From: Candidatus Heteroruminococcus faecigallinarum
GTDB lineage: Bacteria; Bacillota; Clostridia; Oscillospirales; Ruminococcaceae
Direction of reading: 5' to 3'
Assembly: GCA_904387055.1 (NCBI GenBank)
Contig: CAJFKV010000016.1
Span: forward strand, 1 to 38,605
DNA length: 38,605 bases
Shown: positions 23,977 through 32,419 of the stretch, in pieces
Position numbering within the stretch: the stretch's first letter is position 1
How the letters are laid out: the number at the start of each line of letters is the position of its first letter
The notes under the pieces: model-generated
What the model saw: only the letters and a program-made list of their open reading frames with translations
Database searches by the model: none
Told to the model about the DNA's origin: nothing
Made by a program: the position numbers and the translations under genes

Positions 23977-24552
23977 ATGCCAAGAATACCCACGAGGGAA
24001 GAAGCCTGGGAATGGCTTTGCGCCTATAACGAGAGTGACTCCCTGCGCCGCCACGGCCTGGCGGTGGAAGGGGTTATGCGGCACTTTGCCCGCCTTGCAG
24101 GGGAAGACGAGGAGTTCTGGGGAGTGGTCGGCCTGCTGCACGACCTGGACTACGAGCGGTATCCCCAGGAGCACTGCACCAAGGTGCGGGAGATCCTCCA
24201 GGAGAAGGAGGTGGACCCGTCGGTCATCCGGGCGGTTGCCAGCCACGGATATGGCTCCTGCAGCGAGCTGGAGCCCCTTACCCGGTGTGAGAAGACCCTC
24301 TACACCATCGACGAGCTCACCGGCCTTATCAACGCCGCCGCCCTTATGCGCCCGGGCCGCAGCGTGATGGACATGGAGGTAAAATCCCTCAAGAAGAAGT
24401 TCAAGGACAAGAAGTTTGCCGCCGGGGTGGACCGGTCGGTGATTGAAAAGGGCTGCGAAATGCTGGGAATGGAGCTGGACCGGGTGATGGCGGAGAGCAT
24501 CCAGGGGATGCGGGAGGTGGCTCCCGCCCTGGGGCTGGACGGCAGCTGCTGA
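23977..24552 (+). CDS. HD-domain hydrolase
   Basis: This 191-residue protein has the HD metal-binding pattern: RRHGLAVEGVM, then VVGLLHDLDYERYP near residue 50 and VASHGYG near 88. Relatives are metal-dependent phosphohydrolases acting on nucleotides or second messengers, but this short type is uncharacterised. A lysine-rich stretch (VKSLKKKFKDKKF) lies near residue 135. The promoter region in front and the separate promoter of ptsI behind suggest a single-gene unit. Confidence 0.85.
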   Translation: MPRIPTREEAWEWLCAYNESDSLRRHGLAVEGVMRHFARLAGEDEEFWGVVGLLHDLDYERYPQEHCTKVREILQEKEVDPSVIRAVASHGYGSCSELEPLTRCEKTLYTIDELTGLINAAALMRPGRSVMDMEVKSLKKKFKDKKFAAGVDRSVIEKGCEMLGMELDRVMAESIQGMREVAPALGLDGSC

Positions 24553-24645
24553 CCCGCTGCCAGCTTCCAGAAAGAACAAATCAGTCTGTACGGAAAAACA
24601 GGGAAATCTTTGCGAGTTTTTGTGCTGGTTTTTGCAACTTCCCCG

Positions 24646-24674
24646 TTGACATACCATCGGTCCTGTGGTAGTCT
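24646..24674 (+). promoter_or_regulatory. Promoter of ptsI-ptsH
   Basis: TTGACA (24646-24651) and TAGTCT (24669-24674) are 17 bases apart. A leader of about 100 bases follows, in which I see no clear riboswitch or antiterminator target. Confidence 0.75.
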
Positions 24675-24779
24675 ATGGGTGGTGAGGTTAACAATTTTAT
24701 TGCAGATATACAAATGCAAACTTGCTACGGTTTCCACTGTTCGATCCTGCAAATATAGAACTAGGAGGAACCATTTGCT

Positions 24780-26504
24780 ATGATGTACAACGGCAATCCA
24801 GTATCCGCCGGCATCGCGACCGGTCCGGCGTATCTGTATACCCCCTTCAAGCCTGTCGTGGAGAAAAAAGAGATTGACGAGGCCCAGGTTCCCCAGGCCC
24901 TTGCCCAGTACGAGGACGTAAAGGGGAAGGCCCGGGCCGAGCTGGACGCCATCCGGGACAAGCTGGAGAAGGACGATCCGGAAAAGGCCAAGATCTTCAT
25001 TGCCCACCAGGACATCCTGGAGGACCCCGCCATGGACGAAGAGATCCGCGAGGTGATCGAGGAGGATCAGCTTTCCCCCGAGTCGGCCATTGCCAAGGTG
25101 TATGACAAGTTTGCCCGGCTCCTGTCCAAGGCGGAGGACGACCTGATCCGGGAGCGGGTGGCCGATATCAACGACGTGAAAAACCGCCTGCTGCGCATCT
25201 GGTTCGGCGTGCCGGAGAAAAACCTCTCCACCCTGGAGCGGCCGGTAGTGGTGGTTGCCCATGACCTGTTCCCCTCGGATACGGCCACCCTGGACCGGAG
25301 CAAGGTCCTGGCCATCGTGACCGAGATCGGCGGGGCCACCTCCCATTCCGCCATCATCGCCCGCAGCTACGAAATTCCGGCCCTGCTGGGGGTTCCCGGC
25401 GTGATGGACCTCCTCACCGATGGCGAGACCGTCGTGGTGGACGCGGTGGAGGGCAAGCTCTTCACCCAGGCGGACGACGCAACCTTGGATCTGTATGCCA
25501 AGAAGCGGGAGGAGTACCTGGTCAAGGCTGCCGACCTGAAGAAGTACCGCAATGTGAAGCCGGTTACCAAGGACGGCGTCCACATCGCCGTTCATCTGAA
25601 CATCGGCTCGGCGGAGGACAAGGACCTGGCCGGCCAGGATTGTGCCGACGGCGTGGGCCTCTTCCGCAGCGAGTTCCTCTACATGGGCCGGCCGGAGCTG
25701 CCCTCGGAGGAGGAGCAGGTGGCCATCTACACCAAGGCACTGGATACCTTTGGCGCCGACCGTCCCGTCACCCTTCGTACCCTGGACATCGGCGGCGACA
25801 AGAAGCTGGACAGCATGGAGCTGCCGGTGGAGGATAACCCCTTCCTGGGCCTGCGGGCGCTGCGTCTCTGCTTTGCCCATCCGGATGTCTTTAAGACCCA
25901 GCTGCGGGCGGCGCTGCGGGCCGGCACCCATGGGGCGCTGTGGATCATGTTCCCCATGGTGGGCAGCATGGACGATATCCGCCGGGCCAAGGGGATGGTG
26001 GACGAGGTGAAGAAGGAGCTGGATGCCGAGGGGGTGCCCTACGGGGACCATGTGAAGATCGGCATTATGATCGAGATTCCCTCCATCGCCATGATCTCCG
26101 ACATCGCCGCCAAGGAAGTGGACTTTGCCTCGATCGGCACCAACGACCTGTGCCAGTATCTGACGGCGGTGGATCGCCTCAACCCCACCGTTTCCAGTTA
26201 TTATCAAACCTATCACCCCGCCATGTTCCGGCTCATCGGCCAGGTGGTGCGGGACTTTAACGAGGCCGGAAAGCCGGTCAGCGTCTGCGGCGAGATGGGC
26301 GGCGACCCCCTGTCGGCGGCGGTGCTGATTGGCCTGGGCTTCCGGAAGCTGAGCATGGGGGTGGCGTCGGTCCCCTCCATCAAGAAGCTGATTACCGGCC
26401 TGACCATCCCTCGGGCCGAGGCCCTTGCCCGCACGGTGGTGGATATGTCCTCCGCCGAGGAGGTGGAGAAGTATCTCCGCCAGGAGCTGGCCGACCTGCT
26501 GTAA
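24780..26504 (+). CDS. ptsI: PTS enzyme I (phosphoenolpyruvate-protein phosphotransferase)
   Basis: This 574-residue enzyme takes phosphate from PEP and passes it to HPr for sugar import. The active-site histidine is in GGATSHSAIIAR near residue 187. The PEP-binding barrel shows GLFRSEFLYM, TLDIGGDKK, GLRALRL, FPMVGS, MIEIPS, GTNDLCQY and CGEMGGDP. Length is normal. The first of two adjacent ATGs is taken; AGGAGG lies eleven bases upstream. It precedes ptsH, the reverse of the common ptsH-ptsI order, and no enzyme II gene is nearby. Confidence 0.96.
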   Translation: MMYNGNPVSAGIATGPAYLYTPFKPVVEKKEIDEAQVPQALAQYEDVKGKARAELDAIRDKLEKDDPEKAKIFIAHQDILEDPAMDEEIREVIEEDQLSPESAIAKVYDKFARLLSKAEDDLIRERVADINDVKNRLLRIWFGVPEKNLSTLERPVVVVAHDLFPSDTATLDRSKVLAIVTEIGGATSHSAIIARSYEIPALLGVPGVMDLLTDGETVVVDAVEGKLFTQADDATLDLYAKKREEYLVKAADLKKYRNVKPVTKDGVHIAVHLNIGSAEDKDLAGQDCADGVGLFRSEFLYMGRPELPSEEEQVAIYTKALDTFGADRPVTLRTLDIGGDKKLDSMELPVEDNPFLGLRALRLCFAHPDVFKTQLRAALRAGTHGALWIMFPMVGSMDDIRRAKGMVDEVKKELDAEGVPYGDHVKIGIMIEIPSIAMISDIAAKEVDFASIGTNDLCQYLTAVDRLNPTVSSYYQTYHPAMFRLIGQVVRDFNEAGKPVSVCGEMGGDPLSAAVLIGLGFRKLSMGVASVPSIKKLITGLTIPRAEALARTVVDMSSAEEVEKYLRQELADLL

Positions 26505-26571
26505 AAGGGAGTTTTGAGGAGTCAATTTTAGTGCCGCCGGCGGCGGCAGAACAATAACGGAGGTATTGATT

Positions 26572-26844
26572 ATGTATTCTCGCAAGGTTACCATCCAGAA
26601 CCGGACCGGCCTCCATGCCCGTCCCGCATCCGATTTCATCGCCTGCGCCAGCAAGTTCAAGTCCAAGATCACCATCAAGAGAGTGGGCGAGGAGGACGAT
26701 GCCAACGCCAAGTCCATCGTCATGCTGCTGTCCCTTGGCCTGGGCCAGGGCACCGAGGTGGAGATCACCGCCAAGGGCGAGGACGAGGTAGAGGCGGTCG
26801 ACGCGCTGGTCGCCCTCATCGAGACCAAGTTCGGCGAGGAATAA
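26572..26844 (+). CDS. ptsH: PTS phosphocarrier HPr
   Basis: The 90-residue carrier has the phospho-histidine in NRTGLHARPA (His15) and the regulatory serine site in NAKSIVMLLSLG (Ser46 region). It can therefore serve both sugar uptake and HPr-kinase-dependent catabolite control. The ATG at 26572 has GGAGG eight bases before; an in-frame ATG two codons earlier lacks that spacing. It lies 67 bases after ptsI and is probably co-transcribed. Confidence 0.96.
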   Translation: MYSRKVTIQNRTGLHARPASDFIACASKFKSKITIKRVGEEDDANAKSIVMLLSLGLGQGTEVEITAKGEDEVEAVDALVALIETKFGEE

Positions 26845-26875
26845 GCATCCCAACCAATCCTTAGGTCCAAGCCGG

Positions 26876-26899
26876 CCGGGAGGCCGGAAGGTCTCCCGG
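26876..26899 (+). terminator. Hairpin after ptsH, possible weak terminator
   Basis: CCGGGAGGCC-GGAA-GGTCTCCCGG is a 10-bp stem with one G-U pair, followed only by TCGTTT. Some read-through into the dehydrogenase operon is likely; no convincing promoter for that operon is visible in 26900-27002. Confidence 0.55.
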
Positions 26900-27002
26900 T
26901 CGTTTCACATTTGCCAACTGCCGCCACGATCGTACCCAGCTCTGATTTGGGGCGGAGCACGGTGCAAGACGGTAAGAATGATATGCAGAAGGAGAAGATC
27001 AC

Positions 27003-27989
27003 ATGAGCAACTATGACAAGGCCCTCCTGAAGGACAAAGCATTTCTTCAGGAACTGATGGAAAGAATGATGATCGTTCGGAAGTTCGAGCAGAAGGTCCA
27101 GTGGCTGTTTGCCCAGGGCTTCGTCTATGGTACCACCCATCTGGGCGTGGGCGAGGAAGGCGCCAACATCGGTACCACCGCTGCCCTCCATCCCGATGAC
27201 TACATGCTGGCTACCCACAGAGGCCATGGCGCTGCTCTGGGCAAGGGTGCGGATGTGAACCTGATGATGGCCGAGATCCTGGCCCGCGAGACCGGCCTCA
27301 ACAAGGGCAAGGGCGGCTCCATGCACATCGCCGATTTTGACAAGGGCATCCTGGGCGCCAATGGTATCCTGGGCGCCAACGGCCCCATCGCCTGTGGCGC
27401 TGCCTTCACCAGCAAGCGCAAGAAGCTGGGCCGCGTCTGCGCCGCCTTCTTTGGCGATGGCGCTTCCAACGAGGGTGCTATCCATGAGTCCATGAACCTG
27501 GCTGCTGCCTGGGGCCTGCCGGTAATGTTCGTCCTCATCAACAATACCTACGGCATGTCCACCCCCCTGCGGAAGGTTGTCCACGACATGGACCTGACCA
27601 AGCGGGCCATCCCCTATGGCATCAAGAGCTACGAGTGCGACGGCAACGACATTCTGGAGACCTACACCACCTGCCGCGACGCCCGTGAGTACTGCGAGAA
27701 GAACGGCCCCGTGCTGATTGTGGAGCACACCTACCGGACCTCCGGCCACTCCAAGAGCGACGGCAACCTGTACCGCTCCAAGGAGGAAATCAAGGAGTGG
27801 GAGGCCAAGAACCCTGTGAAGAGATTTACCGATTTCCTGCTGGAGAACAAGCTCTTCACTCAGGAAGACATCGACGCCATGGACAAGAAGACCACCGACA
27901 TCATCGAGAAGGCCGTGGAGTTCGCCAAGAGCTGCCCCGAGCCCCAGTTTGACGCGGCCCAGATCCAGGCTGATGTCTACGCCAAGTAA
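27003..27989 (+). CDS. 2-oxoacid/acetoin dehydrogenase E1 alpha subunit
   Basis: This 328-residue thiamine-diphosphate-dependent subunit has THRGHGAALGKGAD, KGKGGSMHIADF and the cofactor motif GDGASNEGAIHESMNLAA ending in NN. It pairs with the E1 beta subunit to decarboxylate pyruvate or cleave acetoin. The sequence around GGSMHIADFDKGILGANGI is closer to the acetoin-dehydrogenase branch (AcoA), but pyruvate dehydrogenase of Firmicutes is similar, so the substrate is open. AGAAGGAGAAG precedes the ATG. Codon choice favours GCT, AAG and GGC, suggesting high expression. Confidence 0.9.
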   Translation: MSNYDKALLKDKAFLQELMERMMIVRKFEQKVQWLFAQGFVYGTTHLGVGEEGANIGTTAALHPDDYMLATHRGHGAALGKGADVNLMMAEILARETGLNKGKGGSMHIADFDKGILGANGILGANGPIACGAAFTSKRKKLGRVCAAFFGDGASNEGAIHESMNLAAAWGLPVMFVLINNTYGMSTPLRKVVHDMDLTKRAIPYGIKSYECDGNDILETYTTCRDAREYCEKNGPVLIVEHTYRTSGHSKSDGNLYRSKEEIKEWEAKNPVKRFTDFLLENKLFTQEDIDAMDKKTTDIIEKAVEFAKSCPEPQFDAAQIQADVYAK

Positions 27990-28007
27990 GAAGGAGGACG
28001 AACGATC

Positions 28008-28991
28008 ATGGCAATGAAAGAGATTACTTACGCGGAAGCTGTAAAGGAAGCAATGAGCGAAGAGATGAGACGGGACGAGAACGTCTTCTTCATGGGCGAG
28101 GACATTGGCGTTTACTGCGGCGCCTTCGGCGTGTCCAAGGGCATGGTGCAGGAGTTCGGCGAGGACCGTGTCATCGATACCCCCATCTCGGAGACCGCCT
28201 TCATGGGCTGCGGCATCGGCGCTGCTATTACCGGCATGCGTCCCATCGTGGAGCTGATGTTCTCCGACTTCATGGCCGTCTGCTACGACCAGATCATCAA
28301 CCAGGCTGCCAAGATGCACTTCATGTTCGGCGGCAAGGTAAACGTGCCGATGGTGATCCGTACCGCTTCCGGCGGCGGCACCGGCGCTGCTGCCCAGCAC
28401 TCCCAGTCCCTGGAGCAGATGTACTGCCATGTTCCCGGCCTGAAGGTTGTGGTTCCCTCCACTCCTTATGACGCCAAGGGCCTGCTGAAGAGCGCCATCC
28501 GGGACAACAACACCGTTGTGTTCCTGGAGCAGAAGAAGCTGTACAGAACCAAGGGCATGGTTCCCGAGGAGGACTACACCATTCCTCTGGGCGTTGCCGA
28601 TGTAAAGCGGGAAGGCAAGGATGTCTCCATCATCACCTACGGCCGGATGGTGCAGTTCAGCCTGGAAGTGGCCGAGAAGCTGGCCAAGGAAGGCATTGAG
28701 GTGGAGGTTCTGGATCTGCGGACCCTGTCTCCTCTGGACAAGGATGCCATCATCGCCACTGCCAAGAAGACCAAGAGAGTGGTCGTGGTCCACGAGGCCG
28801 TTGAGTTTGGCGGCTTCGGCGGCGAGGTTGTCAGCACCATTGCCGACAGCGACGCCTTCTACTATCTGGATGCCCCCATCAAGAGAGTGGGCGCCCTGTA
28901 TTGCCCCATCCCCTTCAACCCCAACCTGGAGAAGAATGTATTCCCCACTCCCGAGCGCATCGAGGCCGCTGTCCGCGAGACCCTGGCCTAA
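28008..28991 (+). CDS. 2-oxoacid/acetoin dehydrogenase E1 beta subunit
   Basis: This 327-residue transketolase-like subunit shows FFMGEDIGVYCGAFGVSKG, DTPISETAFMGCGIGAA, ELMFSDFMAVCYDQIINQAAK and a C-terminal domain with DLRTLSPLDKDAI and VVVHEAVEFGGFG. It completes the E1 heterotetramer. It begins 18 bases after the alpha subunit, behind AAGGAGG, so they are made together. Confidence 0.93.
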   Translation: MAMKEITYAEAVKEAMSEEMRRDENVFFMGEDIGVYCGAFGVSKGMVQEFGEDRVIDTPISETAFMGCGIGAAITGMRPIVELMFSDFMAVCYDQIINQAAKMHFMFGGKVNVPMVIRTASGGGTGAAAQHSQSLEQMYCHVPGLKVVVPSTPYDAKGLLKSAIRDNNTVVFLEQKKLYRTKGMVPEEDYTIPLGVADVKREGKDVSIITYGRMVQFSLEVAEKLAKEGIEVEVLDLRTLSPLDKDAIIATAKKTKRVVVVHEAVEFGGFGGEVVSTIADSDAFYYLDAPIKRVGALYCPIPFNPNLEKNVFPTPERIEAAVRETLA

Positions 28992-29006
28992 GAAGGAGAT
29001 TGCCGC

Positions 29007-29069
29007 GGCGCCCCCGTGCCCTGCCCGGGCGGGGGGCGCCGGAATAACCGGTTCTTTCCCAAGGACCGG
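29007..29069 (+). other. Two hairpins between E1 beta and E2 genes
   Basis: GGCGCCCCC/GGGGGCGCC (29007-29015 with 29032-29040, plus an inner GCCC/GGGC) is followed by CCGGTTCTT/AAGGACCGG (29048-29069). No T-run follows, so they are more likely RNA stability or processing elements than terminators. Confidence 0.5.
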
Positions 29070-29095
29070 ATCAGGATTATGGAGGTAAATACAGT

Positions 29096-30823
29096 ATGGC
29101 AACTGCAGTATATATGCCGAAAAACGGCATGGATATGCAAGAGGGCAGAATCATCCACTGGCTGAAGAACGTGGGTGACCATGTGGAGATGGACGAGCCC
29201 ATCATGGAGATCGAGACCGACAAGATCACCATGGAGGCCGAGTCCCCTGCCACCGGTACTCTTCTTGCACAGCTTTATCCCGATGATACCACCGTTCCGG
29301 TGCTGACCACCATCGGCTGGATCGGCGAGCCCGGCGAGAAGATTCCCGAGGAGGCCGCTCCCGCCGGCGACGCGGCTCCTGCTCCCGAGGCTGCTCCCGC
29401 TCCTGCGGCAGCTCCCGCCCCCGCGGCTCCCGCTGCCCCTGCCCAGAGCGGTCCTGCTCCCACCGCTGTGTACATGCCCAAGAACGGCATGGACATGCAG
29501 GAGGGCCGGATCATTCACTGGCTGAAGGAAGTGGGCGACCATGTGGAGATGGATGAGCCCATCATGGAGATCGAGACCGACAAGATCACCATGGAGGCCG
29601 AGTCCCCCGCTACCGGTACCCTGCTGGCCAAGCTTTATCCCGACGACACCACCGTTCCGGTGCTGACCACCATCGGCTGGATCGGCGAGCCCGGTACCCC
29701 CATTCCGGATGCCGCTGCTCCTGCTGGCAGCGCGGCTCCCGCCCCGGCGGCTGCCCCCGCTCCCGCTCCTGCTGCTCCCGCCGCCCCGGTTGTGGAGCAC
29801 AAGGTGCTGGACAACGTGATTGCCGCCACTCCTTATGCCCGCACCCTTGCGGATGAGAAGAAGATCGACCTGGCCACCGTGCCTGCCACCGGCAAGCATG
29901 GGGAGGTGAAGGGAAGAGATGTGGAGGCTGCGGCCGCCGCTGCTCCCAAGGCGTCTCCTCTGGCTGCTGCCATCGCTGCCGACAAGGGCATCAACCTGGC
30001 TGGCGTGGCTGGCTCCGGCTACAACGGCAAGATCATGAAGGGCGATGTGGTGCCCGCTGAGGCTGCTCCCGCGGCCGCTGCTGCTCCTGCCGCCGCTGCC
30101 GAGAAGAAGATTGCCAAGGTGACCGCCGAGATCGAGGAGGTCCTGGAGCGCCACAAGATGACCGGTATGCGCAAGGTGATTGCCGAGCGGATGCTGAAGA
30201 GCCACACCGAGATCCCGCCTGTTACCCAGAACATGGAGGTGGATGTCACCGACATGATGGCGCTGCGGGCCAAGATCAACGAGGGCAAAGACAAGTCCAA
30301 GAGAATCAGCGTCAACGACTTCATCCTGAAGGCGGTAGCCATCGCCGTTTCCGAGCAGGAGCGGTTCCGGATGCGGATCGAGGGCAACGAGTTTGTGGTG
30401 AAGCCCACCACCGACATTGGTATGGCGGTCAGCGTGGACAATGGCCTGCTGGTTCCTGTCATCAAGAATGCCGACATGAAGAGCCTGTCCCGGATCTCTG
30501 CTGAGGCCAAGGCTCTGGCTGCCAAGGCGAGAGACGGCAAGCTGGGTCCCGACGACTACGGCTGCGGCGTCTTCACCGTTTCCAACATGGGGATGTATGG
30601 CGTTCACTCCTTCACTCCCATCGTGAATCAGCCGGAGAGCGGCATCCTGGGCGCTTGCGCGGTGAGCGACAAGCTGGCCCTGGTGGACGGCCAGGTGGTT
30701 GTCCGCAAGGTCATGATGCTCTCCCTCACCTTCGACCATCGGATCGTCAACGGCACCGAGGCTGCCCAGCTGCAGCTGCGCCTGAAGGAACTGATGGAAG
30801 ATCCCATGAGCATCCTGCTGTAA
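29096..30823 (+). CDS. Dihydrolipoamide acyltransferase E2 with two lipoyl and two E3-binding domains
   Basis: This 575-residue core subunit has two nearly identical lipoyl domains (about 1-82 and 121-202), each with the lipoylated lysine in IETDKITME (Lys43 and Lys163). Ala/Pro-rich swinging linkers join the parts. Two E3-binding segments follow: ATPYARTLADEKKIDLATV near 240 and ASPLAAAIAADKGINLAGV near 286. The catalytic domain starts near 355 (GMRKVIAERML) and has the active-site signature FDHRIVNG near 547, with Asn where Asp is usual. A ribosome site TGGAGG precedes the ATG. Acetoin-type E2 proteins usually have one lipoyl domain, so this favours pyruvate but does not prove it. Confidence 0.93.
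   Translation: MATAVYMPKNGMDMQEGRIIHWLKNVGDHVEMDEPIMEIETDKITMEAESPATGTLLAQLYPDDTTVPVLTTIGWIGEPGEKIPEEAAPAGDAAPAPEAAPAPAAAPAPAAPAAPAQSGPAPTAVYMPKNGMDMQEGRIIHWLKEVGDHVEMDEPIMEIETDKITMEAESPATGTLLAKLYPDDTTVPVLTTIGWIGEPGTPIPDAAAPAGSAAPAPAAAPAPAPAAPAAPVVEHKVLDNVIAATPYARTLADEKKIDLATVPATGKHGEVKGRDVEAAAAAAPKASPLAAAIAADKGINLAGVAGSGYNGKIMKGDVVPAEAAPAAAAAPAAAAEKKIAKVTAEIEEVLERHKMTGMRKVIAERMLKSHTEIPPVTQNMEVDVTDMMALRAKINEGKDKSKRISVNDFILKAVAIAVSEQERFRMRIEGNEFVVKPTTDIGMAVSVDNGLLVPVIKNADMKSLSRISAEAKALAAKARDGKLGPDDYGCGVFTVSNMGMYGVHSFTPIVNQPESGILGACAVSDKLALVDGQVVVRKVMMLSLTFDHRIVNGTEAAQLQLRLKELMEDPMSILL
29102..29695 (+). repeat. Tandem duplication of the lipoyl-domain coding sequence
   Basis: About 230 bases at 29102-29335 recur 360 bases later at 29462-29695. 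The encoded domains differ at only a few positions and long DNA stretches are identical, with differences mostly at third codon positions. The duplication is either young or kept uniform by gene conversion. Confidence 0.9.
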
Positions 30824-30846
30824 GGTTTTTTGTTGCTGTCATCTGC

Positions 30847-30876
30847 CCCCTCCTTCGCCCCTTGGCGGGGGAGGGG
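30847..30876 (+). other. Hairpin between E2 and E3 genes
   Basis: A 13-bp stem CCCCTCCTTCGCC/GGCGGGGGAGGGG with two G-U pairs closes the loop CCTT. It is followed by ACTTTACT, not a proper T-run, so at most a partial terminator. Confidence 0.5.
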
Positions 30877-30920
30877 ACTTTACTATCGCCCATTGTGGCA
30901 GAAAAGGGAGATTGGAATCC

Positions 30921-32312
30921 ATGGATAAGATTTATGACATTGCTGTCATCGGCGGCGGCCCTGCCGGTTACATTGCTGCCATCAAGGGCGCCCAGCTGGG
31001 CGCCAGCGTCGTCCTCTTTGAGAAGGACGTGGTCGGCGGTACCTGCCTGAACCGGGGCTGCATCCCCACCAAGACCTACGCCAAGACGGCCGAGTACATC
31101 CACCACATCAAGGAGGCCTCCCTCCGGGGCATCGTCAACGATCCCAAGGTGGGGATCGATATGCCCAAGGTGGTCCAGTACAAGAACGGCGTGGTGAAGA
31201 AGCTCACCGGCGGTGTGGCGGCTCTCCTGCGGTCCAACGGTGTGGACGTGGTCAAGGGCGTGGCCAAGCTGGCCAGCGAGACCACCATCGAGTGTGACGG
31301 CAAGATCTACAACGCCAAGAACACCATCCTCTGCGGCGGTTCCAAGGCCGGCGTCATCCCCATCCCCGGGGTTGAGCACAAGGATGTCATGACCTCCGAC
31401 GGGATTCTGGACATCACCGAGGTGCCCGCCCGCCTGTGCATCATCGGCGGCGGCGTCATCGGCTGCGAGATCGCCAATGCCTTCCAGGCCTTCGGCAGCC
31501 AGGTCACCATCGTGGAGATGATGCCTCGCCTGGTGGCCAATATGGACGAGGATATCTCTGCCGCCATCAAGAAGAGCCTGGAGAAGGCCGGCGTCAAGGT
31601 GATGCTGGGCAAGCAGGTGGATGGCATCCAGGACAAGGGCGGCAAGCCGGTGGTGGTTGCTTCCGGCGAGCCGATCGAGTGTGACAAGGTGCTGCTGTCC
31701 ATCGGCCGTTTTGCCGACCTGGAGTGCCTGGGCGCCCTCAAGGACAAGTTTGAGATTGTGCGGGGCAAGGTGGTTGTGGACGACTATATGCGCACCAAGA
31801 TCCCCAACATCTACGCCTGCGGCGATATCAACGGCCGGATCATGCTGGCCCACCCCGGCTCCAAGATGGGTGAAGTGGCTGCCATCAACTGCATGGGCGG
31901 CCACGAGAAGTGCGATCTGCGGTATGTTCCCAGCTGCCTGTACACCATTCCCGAGGCTTCCTCCGTGGGCCTGACCGAGGCCCAGGCCAAGGAAAAGCTG
32001 GGGGCGGACAATGTGATCGTGGGCAAGTTCCCCTTCAGCGCCAACGGCCGTTCCATCGCTTCCGGTACCACCGAAGGCTTTGTGAAGGTGGTTGCCGACA
32101 AGAAGTACGGCGAGCTGCTGGGCTGCCAGATTGTGGGCGCCGACGCTGCCGAGATGATCGCCGAGCCCACTGCTCTCATGCAGATGGAAATTACCGTCCA
32201 CGAGGTGGCCGACAAGATCATCCACGCCCATCCCAGCTTCTCCGAGGCGTTCATGGATGCCTGCTGCGACGCTCTGGGCGAGTGCCTGAACCTGCCCAAG
32301 AAGAAAAAGTAA
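30921..32312 (+). CDS. lpdA: Dihydrolipoamide dehydrogenase E3
   Basis: This 463-residue flavoprotein reoxidises the lipoyl groups and makes NADH. It has the FAD site GGGPAGY near residue 11, the redox disulfide GGTCLNRGCIPTK near 40, the NAD site GGGVIGCE near 175, a second FAD contact in YACGDING, and HAHPSFSEAF with the active-site histidine at the end. There is no attached lipoyl domain. The ATG at 30921 follows GGGAG at about ten bases. Confidence 0.95.
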   Translation: MDKIYDIAVIGGGPAGYIAAIKGAQLGASVVLFEKDVVGGTCLNRGCIPTKTYAKTAEYIHHIKEASLRGIVNDPKVGIDMPKVVQYKNGVVKKLTGGVAALLRSNGVDVVKGVAKLASETTIECDGKIYNAKNTILCGGSKAGVIPIPGVEHKDVMTSDGILDITEVPARLCIIGGGVIGCEIANAFQAFGSQVTIVEMMPRLVANMDEDISAAIKKSLEKAGVKVMLGKQVDGIQDKGGKPVVVASGEPIECDKVLLSIGRFADLECLGALKDKFEIVRGKVVVDDYMRTKIPNIYACGDINGRIMLAHPGSKMGEVAAINCMGGHEKCDLRYVPSCLYTIPEASSVGLTEAQAKEKLGADNVIVGKFPFSANGRSIASGTTEGFVKVVADKKYGELLGCQIVGADAAEMIAEPTALMQMEITVHEVADKIIHAHPSFSEAFMDACCDALGECLNLPKKKK

Positions 32313-32335
32313 GGTTCTGCAGTCTTAACGATGTT

Positions 32336-32366
32336 GCTCTCCGGGGCGTCCGCCGTCCCGGAGAGC
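32336..32366 (+). other. Hairpin between E3 and regulator genes
   Basis: GCTCTCCGGG pairs with CCCGGAGAGC, and a second smaller stem GGGCC/GGCCC lies at about 32374-32397. There is no T-run. These may separate expression of the abundant enzymes from that of the regulator. Confidence 0.45.
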
Positions 32367-32419
32367 TGGAGAGGGGCCGCCTCCACCGGGGTGGCCCTTC
32401 CCTGTGAGGAGGAGCCGTC

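Noticed and set aside
24300-29102. A 1600-codon open frame on the minus strand across ptsI, ptsH and E1 genes
   Set aside because: It is a by-product of strong third-position GC bias in the plus-strand genes. The translation has no family motifs and lies opposite well-recognised proteins.
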